Shown here: positions 7,226-16,100 of the stretch, piece by piece
Layout: every line of letters begins with the position of its first letter
Numbering within the stretch: the first letter of the stretch is position 1
NCBI GenBank assembly: GCA_030425355.1
Contig: JAUIAG010000019.1
Location: forward strand, 1 to 34,629
DNA: 34,629 nucleotides
Source: Verrucomicrobiia bacterium
GTDB taxonomy: Bacteria > Verrucomicrobiota > Verrucomicrobiia > Limisphaerales > JAJOIW01
Direction: 5' to 3'
The notes under the pieces: model-generated
Seen by the model: the letters and a program-made list of their open reading frames with translations, nothing else
The model's database searches: none
Told to the model about the DNA's origin: nothing
Program-made: the position numbers and the translations under genes

Positions 7226-10200
7226 TTACTGGAAGTCGCTGTCGTCCAGAAGGTCCTGAACATCTTCCCATGTAAGACTATCGGCCGATTTGGCTGATTC
7301 GTCGACCATCGATTCGAACAGTTTTCGCTTTTTATCCTGCAGATGGAGTATTTTTTCCTCGATTGTGCCCCTTGTGATGAGTTTGTAGCTGGTGACGACG
7401 CGGTCCTGTCCAATTCGGTGGGCGCGGCTGGTTGCCTGATCCTCGACGGCGGGGTTCCACCATGGATCGTAATGGATGACCACATCGGCCTCGGTTAGGT
7501 TCAGACCGGTTCCGCCAGCCTTCAGGGATATCAGAAAAATTTTCCGAGCAGGGTCGGTCCTGAAATCATCGATGACCTTCTGCCTGTTCCGGGTATCGCC
7601 CTGAAGAAGCGAGTAACCGGTCTGCGACTCGTCAAGCTGTTCCCTGAGCAGCTTCAGCATGGAGGTGAACTGTGAGAAAACCAGCACCTTGTGTCCGCCA
7701 TCGACGGCTTCCCCGACCAGTTCCTGAAAAAGTTCCAGCTTGGCGGATCTCACCGATTCAAATCGTGCATCATCGCCCAGAAGCCTGACATCACAGCAGG
7801 CCTGTCTGAGCCGCATCAGCGTCTGGAAAACCAGGAACTGATTCCCGGAGAACCCCCTGGTGCCGACGATTTCCTGGATCCGGCTGCGTCCGGACTCGAG
7901 AATCGACCGATAGAGAGCGGACTGGTCCGGGGACATGTCGCAGAACCTGATCTGGTCGATTCGATCCGGCAACTCACGAACGACTTCTGATTTGACGCGC
8001 CGAAGGAGGAATGGACTGATGCGTCGGCGAAGCCTCCCGGCAGTGGACTTGTCACCGGCTTTGGCGATGGGAGCCTCGTAGCGCATCTGAAAGTCTTTGC
8101 GTTGCCCGAGATATCCGGGCATCACGAAGTCCATGATAGCCCAGAGGTCCATGATGCGGTTCTCGACCGGGGTTCCCGTCAGGGCGAAGCGGGTGGAGGC
8201 CCGGAGCTTCCGCAGGGCCCGGGCGCTTTTGGAATCCGGGTTTTTGATATTCTGTGCTTCGTCGACAAACACGGCATCCAGAGTCAGGGGCAGGTAATGA
8301 TCGATATCACGCTGGATGAGAGCGTAGGAAGTGATGATCAGGTCAGCATTCGCCAGTTCGGGGAGCAGTGATTCCCGACGCGGGCCATGCATGGCAACGA
8401 CCTTGAGGTCCGGCACGAATCTTCTGGCCTCCTCCTTCCAGTTGTGGACAAGGGAGGTCGGGCAGACAACCATGGATGGTCCCGGATTGTTGCCGGCCCG
8501 CTTCCCCGCATCGCGCCGCATGGTGAGACATGTCAATGTTTGCAGGGTCTTGCCCAGTCCCATGTCGTCCGCGAGGATCCCGCCAAGGCGGTTTTCGCCG
8601 AGGCCGTACATCCATCGGGTTCCGGTTTTCTGGTAATCGCGGAGGATGTCTTTCAGGGACGATGGCCAGGTGACTTCCACTGAGGACGGGTCGGTCCAAT
8701 CCTCCGGGTTTCCTCTGACCTTCCATGTCGAGACCTCCCTGATGGAATTGACAAGGAAAGGGGCCTGACTGGCATCGAGTCGGTATTTTTCCCCCCGGCG
8801 ATCGGGTGAACAGTCCCGAAGCACTTCCTGAAATTCCTCGAGCATCGGCGAGTTTATCATCTGGATCCGGCCATCGGGCTTTTTCCGCCATGGCCGGCCG
8901 GATCGCAGCAACTCGTGGACCTCCGCTTCTGAAAAGCGGCTTCCATCCGAGCTGGAGTATTCGATGGTCATCTCGAACCAGTCCTCGCCGGAGGACATGA
9001 AATCAAAATCAGGCTCAATGGTTTCGACTTTGGTGGAGAGGCTGTTGTCGAGTCTTGGATCCAGTTCGATATTCCATCCCTGTTTGCGGAGCAACGGGTA
9101 GACGGTGGCGAGGAACGGCAGGACACTTTCCTGACTGCGGAGTTCCATCAGACCGTCGTCTTCGATTCGGTTGAAACCGGCATCGGTGAGGGCGCTGACG
9201 GCCTGTTTTTCCAGACGGCTGTCGCGGGTCCAGTATCGGAATGGATCCTTTTCATCGGCTATCCACGCACCCGAAGATTCCTGTTTCTGCTTTGCGTCTT
9301 CATCCTTTGTGTTGAGGGTGTGGAAACTGACCCCATACTGGCACCGGAGCCGTGCCTGAAGTCGTGCCAGTCCGCCATTCAAACTCAGATGAAACTGTGG
9401 CCTTCCCTTTTCAATGGTGAACCGATCCGGGTCGACTCTGGAAACAACCTGCCCGGTCGCCTCAAGGTCCGGCCACTGCTGGTTCAGAAAGCGCGATATC
9501 TGCCCTCTCGGGATCACATGAGTCTGCCTGCTCCAGTCAAGCTGTGATGCTGCCGGCGAGACCGGCCGCAGTGTTCCTCCCACCCGCACCCAGACCGGAG
9601 GACCCATGATCAATCCTGGCGGCTCAGCACCGGGGTCATCCATCATTTTCAACTCAAGTGCACCGTCTTCCCTGGCATCGAGTTCGCAGCGGGGGACCCA
9701 CGGGCGGTCGGAAATCCGGATTTCCGGGCCTCCCCTGACCACACTGACCCGCGGGTGGCCGGTGAGGTCATTCAGCAGTGAGGCGAAGCCGGCCGTATCC
9801 AGTGTCAGATGTGAAGGCAGCTCGGTGATTCCCATCTCCTCGAGAGCCCTGAGGAGCCGCATGTCCTCCTCCTCCACATACCACTCGGTGTCGCGACTGA
9901 CCGCCCCGAGGGGACTTCGCTGCCCGTCTGTGTCCGCGAAGAAAGTCAACGAAACCTTTGCGCCTTTCACCGCATTCTCAAACCACGCCGGTGGCAGCTC
10001 GACGGCAATGGAAAGTGGCTGAGTCTGTCCGGTTGGTTCCGAAGTACGGTTCAGGATCTTCCCGGGTTTCTGCCGGGGCGGCGCGGCGGCTGCTGCGCTG
10101 CGGGTCATGTCAACTGTGCTGCGCGCTTCCGGCTTGAGGCGCCCGGCCTTGAAATCCATCTTTCGAACCGCTTCCAGTCCAACCGCCACTGAGTGATGGC

Positions 10201-10432
10201 ACAGTTGTCCCCACTCCCGTGAGTCACGACAGCGGCACAGGTTCTCGATGTCCGTCCGGCTCCGGATGATGAAACCACAGGCATAATCCCGTCCGCCGGC
10301 ATGAACCACACCTTTCAGCACCGGGTCCTTCCATGTGGCACTGAGGACCTTGCGCGAGTCCAGCAGGGCCCGCGCTTCCTTCATGGCCTTCCATCCGGCC
10401 GTCTCCATGAAAAATTTCTCACTCAGTTCCAT
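7226..10432 (-). CDS. SNF2-family DNA-dependent ATPase/helicase with SWIM zinc finger
   Basis: 1068 residues from ATG 10432; an upstream in-frame ATG at 10549 would add 39 residues with no match to the family. A SWIM zinc finger is visible at C66-x-C68...C78-x-H80. The C-terminal half holds the complete SNF2 ATPase: motif I DDMGLGKTLQT near 620-630, DEAQ near 724, motif III LTGTPVENR, and the helicase C-terminal motifs SLKAGGTGLNLTEAD and ATSRAHRIGQDR. The protein ends with the usual IEEKILHLQDKKR region. Such bacterial SWIM-SNF2 proteins (HepA/RapA-like in the broad sense) remodel protein-DNA or RNA polymerase complexes. No methylase, nuclease or phospholipase-D gene is adjacent, so it does not look like a known SNF2-containing defence locus. 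A GATAAT hexamer lies seven bases before the ATG. Confidence 0.93.
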   Translation of the reverse strand: MELSEKFFMETAGWKAMKEARALLDSRKVLSATWKDPVLKGVVHAGGRDYACGFIIRSRTDIENLCRCRDSREWGQLCHHSVAVGLEAVRKMDFKAGRLKPEARSTVDMTRSAAAAAPPRQKPGKILNRTSEPTGQTQPLSIAVELPPAWFENAVKGAKVSLTFFADTDGQRSPLGAVSRDTEWYVEEEDMRLLRALEEMGITELPSHLTLDTAGFASLLNDLTGHPRVSVVRGGPEIRISDRPWVPRCELDAREDGALELKMMDDPGAEPPGLIMGPPVWVRVGGTLRPVSPAASQLDWSRQTHVIPRGQISRFLNQQWPDLEATGQVVSRVDPDRFTIEKGRPQFHLSLNGGLARLQARLRCQYGVSFHTLNTKDEDAKQKQESSGAWIADEKDPFRYWTRDSRLEKQAVSALTDAGFNRIEDDGLMELRSQESVLPFLATVYPLLRKQGWNIELDPRLDNSLSTKVETIEPDFDFMSSGEDWFEMTIEYSSSDGSRFSEAEVHELLRSGRPWRKKPDGRIQMINSPMLEEFQEVLRDCSPDRRGEKYRLDASQAPFLVNSIREVSTWKVRGNPEDWTDPSSVEVTWPSSLKDILRDYQKTGTRWMYGLGENRLGGILADDMGLGKTLQTLTCLTMRRDAGKRAGNNPGPSMVVCPTSLVHNWKEEARRFVPDLKVVAMHGPRRESLLPELANADLIITSYALIQRDIDHYLPLTLDAVFVDEAQNIKNPDSKSARALRKLRASTRFALTGTPVENRIMDLWAIMDFVMPGYLGQRKDFQMRYEAPIAKAGDKSTAGRLRRRISPFLLRRVKSEVVRELPDRIDQIRFCDMSPDQSALYRSILESGRSRIQEIVGTRGFSGNQFLVFQTLMRLRQACCDVRLLGDDARFESVRSAKLELFQELVGEAVDGGHKVLVFSQFTSMLKLLREQLDESQTGYSLLQGDTRNRQKVIDDFRTDPARKIFLISLKAGGTGLNLTEADVVIHYDPWWNPAVEDQATSRAHRIGQDRVVTSYKLITRGTIEEKILHLQDKKRKLFESMVDESAKSADSLTWEDVQDLLDDSDFQ

Positions 10433-10439
10433 GATATCG

Positions 10440-10513
10440 ATTATCCATTCACCGCATCTGCGGAAAAGAGGACAGCCTAGCGGTATCTGACACGTCTGTC
10501 GACGCCATGTCAG
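10440..10513. promoter_or_regulatory. Divergent intergenic region with possible -10 and inverted repeat
   Basis: The 197-base gap 10433-10629 separates the divergent SNF2 and lipoprotein genes. On the - strand GATAAT (10445-10440) matches a -10 box in five of six positions and sits seven bases before the SNF2 ATG, but no good -35 is seen. Small inverted repeats are CCGCA/TGCGG (10452-10463) and CTGACA...TGTCAG (10487-10513, 15-base spacer). On the + strand TGTAAC lies five bases before ATG 10630. All are short enough to arise by chance. Confidence 0.25.
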
Positions 10514-10629
10514 TTCATTTGATTCAGGCGGGCGGTTGCCCATTTCCATGCTGTCCAGAAAGCAGCCACGGGGATCGATTCAATTAACCGCCTGCACCAT
10601 CGCGTCGTTTAAATCATCTGTAACTTATC

Positions 10630-10935
10630 ATGAGATCAGTAAGGCAATTTTTGATTGTGGCGGGCATTGGGTGCCTGTGCGGATGTGCAACTGGCGGCAG
10701 GGAGACCCTGTCCACCCGGCTCGATAAGATCCAGCCGCGCATGGACACGGAAACGGTGGTCAGACAGCTCGGCGAGCCGGGGGAAAAATTCAATTCAGGT
10801 GCCGGATCCGAGGTGTGGATCTACCGGGATTCCACATGGTCCGCCAAAAAACGATCGTTGATTCCTGTCGAATACCTCATCTACATCGATGAGGGACAGG
10901 TCACCAGTTACGAATACCTGTCAACCGACATCTGA
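10630..10935 (+). CDS. BamE/SmpA-like small outer-membrane lipoprotein
   Basis: 101 residues. The N-terminus is a lipoprotein signal: a hydrophobic run FLIVAGIGCL ending in the lipobox L16-C-G-C19, so Cys19 should be lipidated. The mature part has the pattern of the SmpA/OmlA (BamE) domain: a helix (RMDTETVVRQLGEPGEK) with the conserved L-G-x-P turn, then strands beginning VWIYRD and ending EYLIYIDEGQVTSYEYL. BamE helps the BAM complex insert outer-membrane proteins; many related small lipoproteins with this fold have other or unknown roles, and no other bam gene is nearby. The GH13 gene starts 53 bases after its stop on the same strand. Confidence 0.72.
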   Translation: MRSVRQFLIVAGIGCLCGCATGGRETLSTRLDKIQPRMDTETVVRQLGEPGEKFNSGAGSEVWIYRDSTWSAKKRSLIPVEYLIYIDEGQVTSYEYLSTDI

Positions 10936-10988
10936 GATCAAAGCCGTTTGATACTGCGGTTTTCCGGCGGGTCTGCCACAATCCGCCC

Positions 10989-12905
10989 ATGCATACGCAG
11001 CTGCTGACCCGCGGGGAGTTTTCCTGGATATTGATACTGATTCTGCCGGCATTTCTGATAGTGGGTGTTCTCATGTCCGCGTCAGCAGTTGCGGGGGGAG
11101 AGGATCCCGGTGAAGAGTCAGCTGCCACCGCATCCCCCGAGTGGTTCAGGGACGCGGTCTGGTATCAGATCTTTCCGGAAAGATTCAGAAACGGTGATCC
11201 ATCGAATGACCCGACACCCGGCAGCTGCCTCGGGACATGGCCCTATACAGTTCCCGGAGACTGGAAAGTCATCCCGTGGACATCCGACTGGTATAAACGA
11301 CAGGAATGGGAAATGCGATCCGGGCACGACTTCTACCACACCGCTCAACTTCGCCGCTACGGCGGTGATCTCCAGGGAATTATCGACAAGCTGGATTACC
11401 TCCATGAGCTGGGAGTCAATGCCCTTTACCTCAATCCGGTTTTCGACTCTCCCTCACTCCACAAATACGGCGCGCGTTATTATCACCATGTGGACCGTCA
11501 TTTCGGTCCCGATCCCGCTGGTGACACCCGAATAATCGAATCCGAAGACCCCGCCGATCCATCCACATGGAAATGGACTTCCGCCGACCGGCTTTTTCTC
11601 GACCTGATCTCGGAGGTCCATTCGCGCGGCATGCGCATTATCATCGACGGTGTTTTCAATCATGTTGGAATTCCCTTCTGGGCGCTGCAAAGAGCCCGCA
11701 GCGAAGGGCCATCCAGTAAGTATGCGGAGTGGTTCGAGATCACCGGATGGGATGATCCCGACACGGATGAAGATGAGTTTGATTACGAAGGCTGGATGGG
11801 CATCAGGGACCTCCCGGTATTCAGTAAAAAAGAGGACGGGATGCCGGAGCCTGTCAGGGACCATATCCAGGCGATCCTTCATCGATGGATGGATCCGGAT
11901 GGCGATGGCGACCCATCTGACGGTATCGATGGATGGCGACTGGATGTGGCAGAACACCGTCCGCTGTCATTCTGGCGTGATTTCCGGAAACGGGTGAAGG
12001 CTATCAATCCGCAGGCCTATCTCACCGGCGAGGTATGGTGGGATGACTACAACGCCTTCAGGATGATGAATGCAGCACCATGGCTGCAGGGCGATGTTTT
12101 CGATTCGGTCATGAATTACCGGTTTGGGGACCATACCCTGCGGTTTTTCAATGCCGGCGAAATCTCTGTCAGAGAATTTCAGCGCGAACTGGATCTCATT
12201 CATCAGCAGTATGGGCTTGCAAGGATCCTTGATATACAGAATGTGATGGGGAGTCATGACACGGCGCGGATTGCCTCAGCTGTGGTTAACCCGAAATACC
12301 GCCTCGATCATGGTGCCAATCTTCAGTCCAACAGACGTTATCTGGTCCGCAGGCCGAATGCCTCCGAAAAGAAAGTCCTGCGGATGATGATTGCCTTCCA
12401 GTTCATGTCTCCAGGAGCGCCTTATATCTACTACGGGGATGAGTTGGGAATGTGGGGTGCCGATGACCCCGATTGCCGTAAGCCCATGATCTGGCCCGAT
12501 ATGAAGTTCGAGACAGAAACCGCGCATCCATACGGCAGACGCAGGGCAGTCAGTCCGGTCGTGGCGGATCTTGAACTTTTCAGGTTCTATCAGTCTCTTA
12601 TCCGGCTCCGCAGAGAAAATGCCGCTTTACGCCACGGATCCCTGAAATGGATCAACCTGAGGTCAGACGAAAGGGTCATCGCCTTTCTCAGAACCCTCCC
12701 GGATCAGCAGGTTCTCTGTCTCTTCAATGCCGAAGGGGACCACGAGGTCGACTTTCAAAAACTGATTCCCGCTTCATCCATAACGGCGGGACAGCTTCGC
12801 GGAGGTGAATGGAAACCGGTTTCTACCCATGAAAGGGACTCAGGCCTGGTGGTTGAACCGCGGGGTTTCCGCATTTTTCAGAGGAACATTCCAGGATCCG
12901 GCTGA
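10989..12905 (+). CDS. Secreted GH13 alpha-amylase/neopullulanase-type glycoside hydrolase
   Basis: 638 residues with an N-terminal hydrophobic segment (WILILILPAFLIVGVLM) acting as signal peptide or anchor. All four GH13 regions are present: region I D220-GVFNH, region II GWRLD with the nucleophile D319, region III TGEVWW with acid/base E348, and region IV GSHD with D424. The barrel starts with DAVWYQIFPERF and the C-terminal beta domain ends with FLRTLPDQQVLCLFNAEG. A DPDGDGDPSDG loop just before region II is a likely calcium site. The long loop around YGGDLQGIIDKLDYL and the GSHDT form resemble neopullulanase or cyclomaltodextrinase-like subfamilies, so alpha-1,4-glucans such as starch, pullulan or cyclodextrin are the probable substrates. 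A CACAAT hexamer lies six bases before the ATG, and no Shine-Dalgarno is visible. Confidence 0.93.
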   Translation: MHTQLLTRGEFSWILILILPAFLIVGVLMSASAVAGGEDPGEESAATASPEWFRDAVWYQIFPERFRNGDPSNDPTPGSCLGTWPYTVPGDWKVIPWTSDWYKRQEWEMRSGHDFYHTAQLRRYGGDLQGIIDKLDYLHELGVNALYLNPVFDSPSLHKYGARYYHHVDRHFGPDPAGDTRIIESEDPADPSTWKWTSADRLFLDLISEVHSRGMRIIIDGVFNHVGIPFWALQRARSEGPSSKYAEWFEITGWDDPDTDEDEFDYEGWMGIRDLPVFSKKEDGMPEPVRDHIQAILHRWMDPDGDGDPSDGIDGWRLDVAEHRPLSFWRDFRKRVKAINPQAYLTGEVWWDDYNAFRMMNAAPWLQGDVFDSVMNYRFGDHTLRFFNAGEISVREFQRELDLIHQQYGLARILDIQNVMGSHDTARIASAVVNPKYRLDHGANLQSNRRYLVRRPNASEKKVLRMMIAFQFMSPGAPYIYYGDELGMWGADDPDCRKPMIWPDMKFETETAHPYGRRRAVSPVVADLELFRFYQSLIRLRRENAALRHGSLKWINLRSDERVIAFLRTLPDQQVLCLFNAEGDHEVDFQKLIPASSITAGQLRGGEWKPVSTHERDSGLVVEPRGFRIFQRNIPGSG

Positions 12906-12936
12906 TGCACTGCGACGACAAGTCAGATGGTATGTC

Positions 12937-13042
12937 AAAATGCCCGCCTGAACATGAACTCATTCCGGCGGAAGACCGGTTTCAGAAGAACGGCCATTCC
13001 CACCATGCTTCATGATTTGATCCGCCCTCATCCGGGCATTTT
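12937..13042. repeat. Widely spaced 10-bp inverted repeat between convergent genes
   Basis: Arms AAAATGCCCG (12937-12946) and CGGGCATTTT (13033-13042) are exact inverted copies separated by 86 bases. They lie in the 206-base gap 12906-13111 between the end of the GH13 gene and the end of the giant Fn3 gene on the opposite strand. The right arm also forms a weak GCCC/GGGC hairpin followed by ATTTTA, a possible + strand terminator. No open reading frame of note lies in the gap. Confidence 0.35.
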
Positions 13043-13111
13043 ACAAAAGAGTCGGGAATTGCTGAGGCTGTTCATTGTGCTTCGTCGGAAATCAGTCTGA
13101 GCAGCACAGAA

Positions 13112-16100
13112 TCAGCGGATCAAATCGACCAGCAGCCTTATGAACAGCGTTGACTGTCCGGAACCCGCGGAATCATCCATCGGGTGTGACCAAATGACTA
13201 CTTCCCGGATTTCATCGAGCGGATCTCCGGTCGCCGCCAATCCAGAGTCCTTCCATGGCCCGGTGATGGATGGGGCTGTCTGAATGGCATAGACCAGCTC
13301 CGGCATCGCACTGGCACGAATGCCTGTGTAGATGAGTTCGACGGCCCCGGTGGACTGGTTGAAACGCACCAATGGTGTGCCACCCGCTACCGGGTCCTGT
13401 TCATTGAATCGATGGAGTGGACCATTCGGGGATAACCCGATGGCAAACAGGGTGAGGTTGGAATATCCCGGGACATTCTGATAGTCATTCGCGGCAGTGC
13501 CTTCGTTGAGGGTTGTGCCGAAATGTTTCAGTCTCCATTCATCCAGGTGTGATGGCCCTGGCTGTGGAAGACTGCCGGTCACAGAGGGCCTGAGTTCCAC
13601 CGTTGTTGATAATCCGGCCGGGTTTCCCGCGGAGATCCGATACCGGAGGGCTTCGTTCACACTTTGATCATCCACGAGGAAATTCTCATTGTATACAATG
13701 GCCAGCTCCTGCCATGTGGCACCGCCATCAAGTGATTTTTCAAGTTTATGGTATTCAGCGATCGGAGACCGGATCCACAGAAGGGCAACTCTATCATGGG
13801 TCATGGATGTGAACACCCCGAACTCCACCGGCTCCGGGACCAGGTATTGCCAGGTAATTATTTCCACATTGTCTATCCCCCAGAAATCACCTGACTGGGA
13901 GTGGAGGGGCTGTGATATTCGGATTCCGGCCTGTTTGTTATAAATTGCCGACGGAACTTCAACTCTTACAGATTCCCAGTTTTGAAAATTGGGTGCGGTG
14001 GTATCTATGTATTGGATCGTCCTCCAGCTGATTTGATCGAGGCTGTATTCAATATTGATGCCGTCGCCCGGTTCATGAGGGTCCCAGCTGCCGTCCGTGT
14101 TTCTCCGGTCCCCCGCCTTTAATCGGAAAGTGATCTCGCCGCCATTGAGAAACTGCAGTGGCACTGTTTCGATGGATCTGGGTCTTCCGGGGAGGTGGAA
14201 GTAGGCAAAAGATTGAGAAAGCTGCGTCGACCCGCCGGGCCGGATAACATGATAATTGCTGTCAAAAGATTTTGAATCGGGATCGGGGTTATCGAAATCC
14301 TCGGACAGAAGCACCACCTTCTGTGAAATATTGAATGTGACCGTATTTGAAGGGGCTGAGCTGCCCGCCTCGTTGCGGCTGATCAGCGAGTAGCTGTAGG
14401 TCAGTCCGCGCGTTGCGGAAGTGTCAATGAATTCGGTGACGGCCGGTGGCAGTTCGGCAACCTGCTCCCATTCCGCCTGTCCTTCCTGCTTTCTCAGGAC
14501 TGTATACTGGCGGGTATCGAAAATATAATCCCATGAGAGCGATGCATTGAGGTTTCCGTCGACACCGCCCTGAAGGATCGGCGCGTATGGTGCCTCGGTC
14601 AATGGTATAGCCATCACCACCTCTGATTCAACCGATCTCGATTCGCCTCCCTCATTGACGGCAACCACCTGGTAGACGACGGGAATGTCGTCCGGCCTGT
14701 CCATGTCGATGAACACTCCGAATTCTTCACCATCCACCGGTGACACTTCGCCAATCACCCTGAATTCGCGGGATCCGTCCGGCGAGTGCGGGGATCTCTC
14801 AATCCGGTAGGTATCCACATTGGTCCCATGCGGCCATTGAAACTGAGCCGAGATACTCCATATGATCGTGACCTGGATGAGTGAGTTGAAAACCGGCGGC
14901 AGGACGGGCATTCTGACCTGAACGGGATCCGATGGTTGAGACTGACCGATTCCATTGACTGCGGTTATTCTGTAATCCACAACAGTGCCGCGTTCTCTTG
15001 TGGAATCCGTAAACTCACTGACCCCGGAGCTCACTGTGGCAAGGACCTCCCATTCGCCTCCATCCACCCGACTTTCAATTATGTGGTTCAGAGTCAGGCC
15101 GGAATCAGGCCAGGTGAGGATCACGGAATTTTCGTTGAGGACTTCGGCATTGAAGCCGGTGACCCTGTCCGGAAGCAGCAGTTCAACAGTGGCGACAGGC
15201 GATGGTTCCGATGCGGATCCCGTGCTGCTGATAGCGATCACCCGGTATTTGAAATCACTTCCTGGCGCGACTCCCTGATCGTCCAGATAGACTTCCTGTG
15301 GGTAGTCGACCGTGGCAAGAATCTCCCAACTGCCATCTCCGGCCAGGCGCTCCACCCGGCAGCTGATACCCGGCTGCGGATTCCAGCGAATCTCAACCGC
15401 GGAAGTGGTGAAATTGATGACCTCGAGTTTGCGGGGCTGTGGCTCCAGCGGTCCATGGATGGTCAGGTCCGGATCATAGATATAAAAATGGGGTCTCTCA
15501 TCGGCATCAACCGTCACAAGGGCCATGAGGTTTTCTGAAACCGGAATCACCCGAATCGGCGTTTCCCCCTCATTCATAGCAATTGAAGTCCCGGGAATCA
15601 TGCCCGGTTCAAGGACTTCTGTCAGGGATTCACCACTCAATACGAACATCCGCTGTCCCAGCCAGCAGGCATCCACGACAGGTTTCGAAAAAGGCCGGTT
15701 GAGGCCCTGGAGGGTCCCGCCGTCAAAGACAACCCCTGATCCAACCACCACAATCGATCCGTCCGGTGAAACACGAACGGGTTCAATATATACATCAGGA
15801 TCATTAAAACTGGCATTTGTGAGGTCCACGAACCGCCCGCCGTTGGTCATCCCAAGAGAAAACAGGCGCTTGGGAAATGAAAACTCAGAGAAATGAAAGA
15901 TCTTCCGTAACGATTGGCTCCAGACGGCGTTGGACAGCTGGAATGAAAATTCACGAAGGTCAATTCGCCGGCCGGTCAAATTATAACTCAGCAATATGCC
16001 ATTCGTGCTGAAGTCATCAGGGCCTGATCCGACAACCACCGTGGTTTCTGTCACCAATATTCCATTTGGAATACCGGGCACATTGACAAATGGTAATTCT

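Noticed and set aside
7226..10432. SNF2 helicase as part of an anti-phage defence island
   Set aside because: Known SNF2-containing systems carry methylases, PLD nucleases or other partners; none is adjacent here, and the neighbours are a periplasmic protein and a lipoprotein.
12906..13111. Possible small RNA or gene in the gap after GH13
   Set aside because: No open frame with coding character, no promoter pair, and only a weak hairpin; the inverted repeat is reported separately.
14936..15538. 200-codon + strand frame opposite the giant Fn3 gene
   Set aside because: It is a shadow of the - strand gene, which has signal peptide, domains and a continuous frame; the translation has no family pattern.
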